A stretch of 64,000 nt of DNA from Azorinus chamasolen (lineage: Eukaryota; Mollusca; Bivalvia; Cardiida; Solecurtidae): positions 25,456,449 through 25,520,448 of the forward strand of contig OY755241.1 of the NCBI GenBank assembly GCA_963576725.1, given 5' to 3'. The notes under the pieces were generated by a model that saw only the letters and a program-made list of their open reading frames with translations, did no database searches and was not told the origin of the DNA. Of this stretch, positions 29,858-41,800 are shown piece after piece (within the stretch, counting starts at the first letter, position 1; every line of letters starts with the position of its first letter). The position numbers and the translations under genes were made by a program.

Positions 29858-32800
29858 GTGATTTCATGAAACTTAAAAATGCTATGAATAATTTTACTTC
29901 ATGAATAGTAAAAGAAGATTTTATGACATCATTAATATTTAATAATAATAATAATAAACGGATTTTTAGCTCACCTGAGCAGAGCTCAAGGTGAGCTTTT
30001 GTGAGACCTGAATGTCCGGCGTCAACAATTTGCTTGTGAACACTCTAGTGGTCACAATTTGTAGTCCGATCTTCATGAAACTTGGTCAGAATGAATGTCT
30101 TGATAAAATCTTGGACGAGTTTGAAAGTGGGTCAAGTTGGGTTAAAAACTAGGTCACTAGGTCAAATAGTAGGAAAACCTTGTGAACCCTCTAGAGGTCA
30201 TATTTTTAGCCCAATTTTCATGAAACTTGGTCAGAATGATTGTCTTGATAAAATCTCAGAGGAGTTTGAAAAGTGGGTTACGTGGGGTAAAAAACTAGGT
30301 CACTATGTCAAACAGTAGAAAAACCTTGTTAACACTCTAGTAGTCACAATTTTAGTCCAATCTTCATGAAACTTGGTCAGAATGAATGTCTTGATAAAAT
30401 CTCAGACAAGTTCGAAAGTGGGTCAAGTGGGGTTAAAAACTAGGTCAAACAGTAGAAAAACGTTGTGAACACTCTAGTGATCACATTTTTTGTCCAAACC
30501 TCATGAAACTTAGTCATAATGATTGCCTTGATAAAATCTCAAACGAGTTTGAAAGTGGGTTATGTGGGATTAAAACTAGGTCACTAGGTCAAATAGTAGG
30601 AAAACCTTGTGAACACTCCAGAGGTCATATTTATAGCAAAATCTTCATGAAAATTGGTCAGAATGATTGTCCTAATAAAATCTTGGACAAGTTCGAAAGT
30701 GGGTTATGTGAGGTCAAAAAGTAGGTCACTGGGTCATATCTTAGAAAAATCTAGTTTACACCCCAGTGACCACATTTTTAGCCCAGTCTTCCTCAAACTT
30801 GCTCAGAGTGTTTGTCTTGGTGATATCAAGGTTGAGTGTGATCATGGGTTGGGTGGGAATAAAAAGTAGGTCACTAGGTCAAATCTTAGAAAACTTACTC
30901 TAGAGGGCACATATTTAGCCCAGTCTTTATTGGTCAGAATCATTGTCTTGATAAAATCAATATACTAAATCTTTGAAAATCTTGTTCTGCAGAACCACTG
31001 CTCATGATCCACTATCAACATTGTTCAAATATTGTCCCTAAGGTCAATATTTGCCCTACCCATGGGCTACCCAGCAAAAATCTTAAATCTATGGTAATCA
31101 GGTGAGCGATTAAGGGCCATCTTGGCCCTCTTGTTCATAAATCACATGAAAAGGGGAGGAGTGATCTAGCTGTATTACCCTAAGTATTCAGACACTCGAT
31201 CTACCCTCTCCAGCAGTACATAAAGCATCATAACCCTTTCCCGTTTCAATATTTATGCAAGAAATAATGACATCGTGATTATTTATTAGCTGAAGTTTTC
31301 AAGAATTTGTTTACCAAAGTTTGACAAAAACTGTAGAATCAAATCTACATCATGTCAAAAGCAAACAGCAGATTCTGATCAGACCACTCCTACAGGAGCC
31401 GTCTGATTTGGGTCTACTCTACAAATGCGTGAGAAGGCATTTATATGAAGGAAAGGGGTAATTAAAGGGGATGTCCCTACATTTGACATGTTTCATAAAC
31501 ACTTAAAATATATAAAACTCATTTGTTTATATGCTGAAAAGTAGTAAATCGCAAAAAGCCCCATCCAATTACCGTTTATAATTACAAAACATCCATGTGT
31601 TTGATATCGCCGATCCTGCTTTTACTCCCCAATGTTTCAGTTTTATTCGGGTTGGGTTTTAGTCTTAACTGTTCGCCCTATTCGCGATTATCCGACCACT
31701 TCCGTGAAAGCTATTATGTAAACAACGGAGGGATCGGGTGATCATCGGCAAAACGCGGAAGAATTTAACGGAAAAGGCCGATAATATTGTGTTGTTGAAC
31801 AAAAATTATCAGTATTGATGAAATCGGTATATTTGTATCACAGGGGCATTTTTCGATATAAGTTCAAATTGGGAACCTTCATAATAATGATAGAGCATAA
31901 CAAATACCAAGTTTTATGATATTATTGAAAATATGCGATCATTGTAAGCGTATTTATGGAGGAAAGGATTAAACTAGACTGATATAGCAGCAAATAGTAT
32001 AGAATACTTGCCATGATTAGACTATTGAAAGATTTCTCGCCAGACCATAGCTTGTTGGTGCTCATTAGAATTGACACAAAGAAAGGGTTTCAATAAGTAA
32101 ACCCAAGAAAGGGTTGGTGACAAAGAAATGAAGAAAATTTAACAGCTCTGAATATGCATTATATAAAATAGATATAAAAAAGATTTCTCATCAACAACTA
32201 TGGAATTTATGTTCAATGAATTGTGATTGGATTAAACATTACCAAAATGACAAGCGCTTGCTGTACATCTGGCTGACATATCCTAATTACATTAAGTATT
32301 CAGAGAGACAAAATTAATCAGTTTGTGTAGACTCAGATCATTCTGCTACTGTGTAGACTCAGGTCATTCTGCTACTGTGTAGACTCAGATCATTCTGCTA
32401 CTGTGTAGACTCAGATCACTTTGCTACTGTGTAGACTCGGGTCATTCTGCTACTGTGTAGACTCAGATCATTCTACTACTGTGTAGACTCAGATCATTCT
32501 GCTACTGTGTAGACCCAGATCACTCTGCTACTGTGTAGACCCAGATCACTCTGCTACTGTGTAGACTCAGATCATTCTGCTACTGTGTAGACCCAGATCA
32601 CTCTGTGACCCAGATCACTCTGCTACTGTGTAGACTCAGATCACTCTGCTACTGTGTAGACTCAGATCACTCTGCTACTGTGTAGACTCAGATCATTCTG
32701 CTACTGTGTAGACTCAGATCATTCTGCTACTGTGTAGACTCAGATCATTCTGTTACTGTGTAGACCCAGATCATTCTGCTACTGTGTAGACCCAGATCAC

Positions 32801-35800
32801 TCTGCTACTGTGTAGACCCAGATCACTCTGCTACTGTGTAGACCCAGATCACTCTGTGACCCAGATCACTCTGCTACTGTGTAGACTCAGATCACTCTGC
32901 TACTGTGTAGACTCAGATCATTCTGCTACTGTGTAGACTCAGATCATTCTGCTACTGTGTAGACTCAGATCATTCTGTTACTGTGTAGACTCAGGTCATT
33001 CTGCTACTGTGTAGACTCAGATCACTCTGCTACTATGTAGACTCAGGTCATTCTTAGACTCAGATCATTCTGCTACTGTGTAGACTCAGATCACTCTGCT
33101 ACTATGTAGACTCAGATCACTTTGCTACTGTGTAGACTCAGGTCACTCTGCTACTGTGTAGACTCAGATCACTCTGCTACTGTGTAAGCTCAGATCATTC
33201 TGCTACTGTGTAGACTCGGGTCATTCTGCTACTGTGTAGACTCAGATCACTCTGCTACTGTGTAGACTCAGATCACTCTGCTACTGTGTAAGCTCAGATC
33301 ATTCTGCTACTGTGTAGACTCGGGTCATTCTGCTACTGTGTAGACCCAGATCACTCTGCTACTGTGTAGACTCAGATCACTCTGCTACTGTGTAGACTCA
33401 GATCACTCTGCTACTGTGTAGACTCAGGTCATTCTGCTACTGTGTAGACTCAGATCACTCTGCTACTGTGTAGACTCAGATCATTCTGCTACTGTGTAGA
33501 CTCAGATCACTCTGCTACTGTGTAGACTCAGGTCATTCTGCTACTGTGTAGACTCAGATCACTTTGCTACTGTGTAGACTCGGGTCATTCTGCTACTGTG
33601 TAGACTCAGATCATTCTACTACTGTGTAGACTCAGATCATTCTGCTACTGTGTAGACCCAGATCACTCTGCTACTGTGTAGACTCAGATCATTCTGCTAC
33701 TGTGTAGACCCAGATCACTCTGCTACTGTGTAGACCCAGATCACTCTGCTACTGTGTAGACCCAGATCACTCTGTGACCCAGATCACTCTGCTACTGTGT
33801 AGACCCAGATCACTCTGCTACTGTGTAGACTCAGATCACTCTGCTACTGTGTAGACTCAGATCATTCTGCTACTGTGTAGACTCAGGTCATTCTGCTACT
33901 GTGTAGACTCAGATCACTCTGCTACTGTGTAGACTCAGATCACTCTGCTACTGTGTAGACCCAGATCACTCTGCTACTGTGTAGACTCAGATCACTTTGC
34001 TACTGTGTAGACTCAGATCACTCTGCTACTGTGTAGACCCAGATCATTCTGCTACTGTGTAGACTCAGATCACTTTGCTACTGTGTAGACTCGGGTCATT
34101 CTGCTACTGTGTAGACTCAGATCACTCTGCTACTGTGTAGACTCAGGTCATTCTGCTACTGTGTAGACTCAGATCACTTTGCTACTGTGTAGACTCGGGT
34201 CATTCTGCTACTGTGTACACTCAGATCATTCTGCTACTGTGTAGACTCAGGTCATTCTGCTACTGTGTAGACTCAGATCACTCTGCTACTGTGTCAGTCT
34301 TATTTAACCCTTTCCTCAATAAATACATCCTTCTACGCCTCGGAGGCTCCGTAAAAGTCACTTTTAAGAAACCATTGTGATAAATGGAGTATATGCTCCT
34401 CAGGATTCTAAAATTTTCCTTTTCTCTAGAAAATGCTCCTTTTCAGATTCATTCAAAGAGGTTGGATCTAAAACTAGCCTATGAGGGAATGGGTCATCCG
34501 TCGTCCGTCGTCAACAATTTGAACCTTTAAAAATCTTCTATTCTGAATCTAGAGAGTTCTCAGCTTTCATCTTTTGCACATAGCATCTTCTGTAGGTCCT
34601 CTACAAAATTGACACCCACCCCAGGGGTGGCCAGTTTTCAATTGAAACATATACATGTAGTGAAAACTTTGAAAATCTTCTCCTCTGAAACTGGAAGGTT
34701 CTCAGCTTTCATATTTGGCACATATCATCATGTTCAGGTCCTATACAAAAGTTACATAAATTATGCCCCTGGGGTCCAAATTGGTCCTGCCCCAGGGGTG
34801 GCCAGTTTTCAATAGAAACATATAGTAAGAACTTTGCAAATCTTCTCCTCTGAATGTCTGGTGAGTGATATCAGGACCATCATGGCCCTCTTGTGCTGAT
34901 AATCTTGTTACACATGTTTATGTTTCAGGCAAAGCTGCCACACAGAAGATTCCAGATTTTGAACTGGAGGAAGTTGTTGACTTAGAGGTTTACGAGGAAC
35001 AGATGAACAAACACCTTAACGAATTAAGAGAAGAGTTTATATACAACCTGTCAGTAACTACAAATATAGGTAGGGTCAATAAGAGAAGAGTAGGTAGGGT
35101 CAATTAAATAGAGTTTATATACAACCTGTCAGTAACAATTAAGAGAAGAGTTTATGTACAACCTGTCAGTAACAACAAATATAGGTAGGGTCAGTTAAGA
35201 GAAGAGTTTATATACAACCTGTCAGTAACTACAAATATAGGTAGGGTCAGTTAAGAGAAGAGTTTATATACAACCTGTCAGTAACTACAAATATAGGTAG
35301 GGTCAATTAGGGGAAAAGTTATATATACAACCTGTCAGTAACCACAATATTGAAATGTAGCTAGGGTCATTTAACCCTTTCCCTGTTCTATGTTTATTAC
35401 AAATTTCTATACCTACTGAATATTCATGGTCAAAATAGTTATAATGAATTATGCCATAATGGCAGGTGGAATATTGTAGTCATTTCAGAAACTGAAGATA
35501 CATTGTACATATCTGTCACATTCCATTAGCAAACTAAGCAGACTCTGATCAGACGGCTTCTATCGGAGCCATCTGATCTGGGTCTACTCTGTTTGCAAAT
35601 GCGTGAAAAGGTGTTTATATGAAGGAAAGGGTTAAGAGAAGAGTTTATATACAACCTGTCAGTAACCACAAATGTAGGAAGGGTCATAGTACATTGTATC
35701 TACCTCAGGAATATAAGATGCTGTACATGCAGTTAGAGCAATTAATCCTTACCCTGTTTTATGTTTAGTCTAAATTTCAGTACATACTGAATATTTGTGG

Positions 35801-38800
35801 ACAAAATAGTTATACTGGAATATGGAAAGTGTAAATTGTAGCCATTTTAGAAAGTGAAGAAACTGATCTTTCAAATTTCATTAGCAGGCAGAGCAGACCC
35901 TGGTCAGACTGATCTGGGTTTACTCTTTGCAAATGAGTGAAGAAACATTTATATGAGGGAAAGGGTTAAACCTCTCTAAATCGGAATTTAATTAATAAGA
36001 AAATTTAGTTACTTTTAGGCAGGTGGCTGCTTAATAATGCAGGGTGAAAGTCATGCAGAAAGCTCCTAGAAGAGCTTTTTATACGCCCACCTAATAAAGG
36101 TGGTTGTATATTGTCGTGGCCCTGTCTGTCCGTTCGTTCGTTCGTCCATCAACATGTTTGTCCGCAGTTTTCTGGGAAAACTATTTGTCAGATATTAATG
36201 AAACTTCACACAAATGTTTAATGCATCAAGATCTGAAACTGAGTTGATTCTGAGGTTCATTTGATTTTTCATTTCAGAGTTATGGCCCTTGTCCGTAAAA
36301 AATATGCAAATAGTTTGTCCGCTGTTTTCTGGGAAAACTATTTGAGGGTTATTAATGAAACTTCACACAAATGTTAAATGCATCAAGATCTGAAGCTGAG
36401 TCGATTCTGAGGTTCATTTGATTTGTCGTTTCGGAGTTATGACCCTTTTACTTAAAAAATAATGCAAATACATGCAAATAATTTGTCCGCCGTTTTCTGG
36501 GAAAACTATTTGACAGATATTAATGAAACTTCACACAAATGTTTAATGCATCAAGATCTGAAGCTGAGTTGATTCTGAGGTTCATTTGATTTTTCATTTC
36601 AGAGTTATGGCCCTTGTCCTTAAAAAATATGCAAATAGTTTGTCCGCTGTTTTCTGGGAAAACTAATTGAGAGATATTAATGAAACTTCACACAAATGTT
36701 TAATGCATCAAGATCTGAAGCTGAGTCGATTCTGATGTTAATTTGATTTGTCGTTTCGGAGTTATGGCCCTTTTACTTAAAAAATAATGCAAATACATGC
36801 AAATAGTTTGTCCGCTGTTTTCTGGGAAAACTGTTTTACAGATATTAATGAAACTTCACACAAATGTTTAATGCATCAAGATCTGAAGCTGAGTTGATTC
36901 TGAGGTTCATTTGATTTGTCGTTTCGGAGTTATGGCCCTTTTACTTAAAAAATATGCAAATAGTTTGTCCGCTGTTTTCTGGGAAAACTGTTTTAGAGAT
37001 ATTAATGAAACTTCACACAAATGTTTAATGCATCAAAGTCTGAAGCTGAGTCGATTCTGAGGTTCATTTGAATTGTCGTTTCGGAGTTATGGCCCTTTTA
37101 CTTAAAAAATAATGCAAATACATGCAAATAGTGTTTCCGCTGTTTTCTGGGAAAACTATTTGACAGATATTAATGAAACTTCACACAAATGTTTAATGCA
37201 TCAAGATCTGAAGCTGAGTTGATTCTGAGGTTCATTTGATTTTTCATTTCAGAGTTATGGCCCTTGTCCTTAAAAAATATGCAAATAGTTTGTCCGCTGT
37301 TTTCTGGGAAAACTAATTGAGAGATATTAATGAAACTTCACACAAATGTTTAATGCATCAAGATCTGAAGCTGAGTCGATTCTGATGTTAATTTGATTTG
37401 TCGTTTCGGAGTTATGGCCCTTTTACTTAAAAAATAATGCAAATACATGCAAATAGTTTGTCCGCTGTTTTCTGGGAAAACTGTTTTACAGATATTAATG
37501 AAACTTCACACAAATGTTTAATGCATCAAGATCTGAAGCTGAGTTGATTCTGAGGTTCATTTGATTTGTCGTTTCGGAGTTATGGCCCTTTTACTTAAAA
37601 AATATGCAAATAGTTTGTCCGCTGTTTTCTGGGAAAACTGTTTTAGAGATATTAATGAAACTTCACACAAATGTTTAATGCATCAAAGTCTGAAGCTGAG
37701 TCGATTCTGAGGTTCATTTGAATTGTCGTTTCGGAGTTATGGCCCTTTTACTTAAAAAATAATGCAAATACATGCAAATAGTGTTTCCGCTGTTTTCTGG
37801 GAAAACTATTTGACAGATATTAATGAAACTTCACACAAATGTTTAATGCATCAAGATCTGAAGCTGAGTTGATTCTGAGGTTCATTTGATTTTTCATTTC
37901 AGAGTTATGGCCCTTGTCGTAAAAAAATATGCAAATAGTTTGTCCGCTGTTTTCTGGGAAAACTATTTGAGAGATATTAATGAAACTTCACACAAATGTT
38001 TAATGCATCAAGATCTGAAGCTGAGTCGATTCTGAGGTTCATTTGATTTGTTGTTTCGTACTTAAAAAATAATGCAAATACATGCAAATAGATTGTCCGC
38101 TGTTTTCTGGGAAAACTATTTGACAGATATTAATGAAACTTCACACAAATGTTTAATGCATCAAAATCTGAAGCTGAGTTGATTCTGAGGTTCATTTGAT
38201 TTTTCATTTCAGAGTTATGGCCCTTTTACTTAAAAAATATGCAAATAGTTTGTCCGCTGTTTTCTGGGAAAACTATTTTAGAGATATTAATGGAACTTCA
38301 CACAAATGTTTAATGCATCAAGATCTGAAGCTGAGTCGATTCTGAGGTTAATTTGATTTGTCGTTTCGGAGTTATGGCCCTTTTACTTAAAAAATAATGC
38401 AAATACATGCAAATAGTTTTTCCGCTGTTTTCTGGGAAAACTATTTGAGAGATATTAATGAAACTTCACACAAATGTTTAATGCATCAAGATCTGAAGCT
38501 GAGTTGATTCTGAGGTTCATTTGATTTTTCATTTCAGAGGTATGGCCCTTGTCCTTAAAAAATATGCAAATAGTTTGTCCGCTGTTTTCTGGGAAAACTA
38601 TTTGACAGATATTAATGAAATTTCACACAAATGTTTAATGCATCAAGATCTGAAGCTGAGTCGATTCTGAGGTTCATTTGATTTTTCATTTCAGAGTTAT
38701 GGCCCTTGTCCTTAAAAAATATGCAAATAGTTTGTCCGCTGTTTCATGGGAAAACTATTTGAGAGATATTAATGAAACTTCACACAAATGTTAAATGCAT

Positions 38801-41800
38801 CAAGATCTGAAGCTGAGTCGATTCTGAGGTACATTTGATTTGTCGTTTCGGAGTTATGGCCCTTTTACTTAAAAAATAATGCAAATATTTGCAAATAGTT
38901 TGTCCGCTGTTTTCTGGGAAAACTATTTGAGAGATATTAATGAAACTTCACACAAATGTTAAATGCATCAAGATCTGAAGCTGAGTCGATTCTGAGGTTC
39001 ATTTGATTTGTCGTTTCGGAGTTATGGCCCTTTTACTTAAAAAATAATGCAAATACATGCAAATAGTTTGTCCGCTGTTTTCTGGGAAAACTATTTGAGA
39101 GATATTAATGAAACTTCACACAAATGTTTAATGCATCTAGATCTGAAACTGAGTTGATTCTGAGGTTCATTTGATTTTTCATTTCAGAGGTATGGTCCTT
39201 GTCCTTAAAAAATATGCAAATAGTTTGTCTGCTGTTTTCTGGGAAAACTATTTAAGAGATATTAATGAAACTTCACACAAATGTTAAATGCATCAAGATC
39301 TGAAGCTGAGTCGATTCTGAGGTTCATTTGATTTGTCGTTTCGGAGTTATGGCCCTTTTACTTAAAAAATAATGCAAATACATGCAAATAGTTTGTCCGC
39401 TGTTTTCTGGGAAAACTATTTGACAGATATTAATGAAACTTCACACAAATGTTTAATGCATCAAGATCTGAAACTGAGTTGATTCTGAGGTTCATTTGAT
39501 TTTTCATTTCAGAGGTATGGCCCTTGTCCTTAAAAAATATGCAAATAGTTTGTCCGCTATTTTCTGGGAAAACTAATTGAGAGATATTAATGAAACTTCA
39601 CACAAATGTTTAATGCATCAAGATCTGAAGCTGAGTCAATTCTAAGGTTCATTTGATTTGTCATTTCAGAGTTATGGCCCTTGTATTTAAAAAATAATGC
39701 AAATACATGCAAATAGTTTGTCCGCTGTTTTCTGGGAAACTTTTTGAGAGATATTAATGAAACTTCACACAAATGTTTAATGCATCAAGATCTGAAAGTG
39801 AATCGATTCTGAGGATCATTTGAATTTTCGTTTCAGAGTTATGGCCCTTGTCCTTAAAAAATAATGCAAATACATGCAAATAGTTTGTCCGCTGTTTTCT
39901 GGGAAAACTATTTGAGAGATATTAATGAAACTTCACAAAAATGTTTAATGCATCAAGATCTGATGCTGAGTCGATTTTGAGGTTTATTTGATCTGTTGTT
40001 GACCCCCAGGCCAAAAATGGCCCCACCCAAGAGCTTATCAGTTTTTCATAGGAAAATCTTTAAAAATCTTGTAAGGCCTAGACCTTTGATATTTGGTATG
40101 TAGCATGTTCTTATGGTCTTCTACAAAGATTGTTCAAATTATGACCCTCGGGCCAAATATGACCCCGCCCAAGGGCTTATCAGTTTTTCATAGGAAAATC
40201 TATAAAAATCTTCTTCTCTGAAACTGTAAGGTTTGGACCTTTGATATTTGGCATGTAGCATGATCTTATGGTCTTCTACAAAGATTGTTCAAATTATGAC
40301 CCTCGGGCCAAAAATGGCCCCGCCCAAGGGCTTATCAGTTTTTCATAGGAAAATCTTTAAAAATCTTCTTCTCTGAAACTATAAGAGCTATACCTTTGAT
40401 ATTTGGAATGTAGCATGATCTAATGGTCCTCTACAAAGATTGTTCAAATTATGACCCCGGGCCGCAAACGGCCCCGCCCAAGGGCTTATCAGTTTTTCAT
40501 TGGAAAGTCTTTAAAAATCTTCTCTGAAACTGTATGGCCTAGACCTTTGGTATGTAGCATCATCTAATGGTCTTCTACAAACATTGTTCAAATTATTACC
40601 CCCAGGCCAAAAATGGCCCTGCCCAAGGGCTTATAAGATTTTCTGAGGAAAATCTTTAAAAATCCTCTGCAACTGTAAGGCCTAGACCTTTGATGTTTGG
40701 TATGTAACATGATCTAATGGTCCTCTGCAAATATGTAACTTTGGCTTGTGGTCCTCTGCCAAGAATGTTATGACTTATGACCCTGACTTCTGGGCGAAAC
40801 TTGGCCCTGTCTTTGGGCTTATCAGTTTTTCATGGTAAAATTATAAAATATTATTTTTCTCTGAAACCATAAGGCTTAGACCTTTAATTAATGTCATACT
40901 GCTTTGCTTTGTGGTTCTCTACCAAGGTTGTGCAAATGATGACTTCTTGGTCAGAAATGGCCCCGTCCGTAGGGTATCTCAGGTGAGCGCTTCATGGCCT
41001 CTTGGCCCTCTTGTTTGCTTATGATATAATTAAGATATGAGTCAACAGTCTCTCCGTGTCCATGTGCTATTATAAAAGTTAATCTAATTAATATTCATTA
41101 TGTCATTACTTCTCACATGAATATTCATGGAGTAAAGGGTTAACCTTTTCCCTGTTTAATACTGACTATCAATCCGGAGGTCCCGGATTCAAATCGCGGT
41201 CCCTCCCGGAAATTTCAAAGACGCTTTTCAGTTTCTCCCACCCTCACCTCCTCTCCACCCAGGGGTTAAAATGGGTACCTGTAAAGGTCACTAGCCGGTA
41301 CTGCGGCTGCATGATTGCGCCATATGTTAGCAGTGCTCAACATTGTAGGCGAATGACTCAATGACCAGGGGAGTAAATTTACAGTCGGCTGAGCAGTCAT
41401 TCAGACTATAGGTACTAGGTACTTTACTTTACTTGTTGTTTTTCCCAGAATCCTTTGAGAGAGTTCCTGTACAGACCAACAATGGAGTGTTCCCTCTCAA
41501 CCAGCTGGCTACAGTGATACAGAAGTCTCCCAGTCTCATCATTATAGATCTACAGAGGACCCCTCAGGTAATACATACAGTGATAGAACTGATCATACAG
41601 GGAAAATGGCATTGTAGCAATTTTAATCAAAGCGTTAATATAGATGCTCCAGTATTCTTTGCATGACATTAATCTGATATCGAATAAGTTCGCTTTGGCA
41701 TGGAATTTCGTATCCATAAGGGAAGGGATTAATACTCCATCCAGTTGATGATAAAGCTGCAGATGACATTTCAGCCGTCTCCCACTATGCTTATTATCAC

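Noticed and set aside
30082..30869. Three overlapping short frames with 'QNDCLDKI' phrases
   Set aside because: Translation of the 150-bp intronic repeat; frames are short and break at each unit.
32315..34293. CRISPR-like regular repeats (also 44131-45112 and 45888-47083)
   Set aside because: Repeats are head-to-tail without unique spacers, in an animal genome with introns; they are minisatellites.
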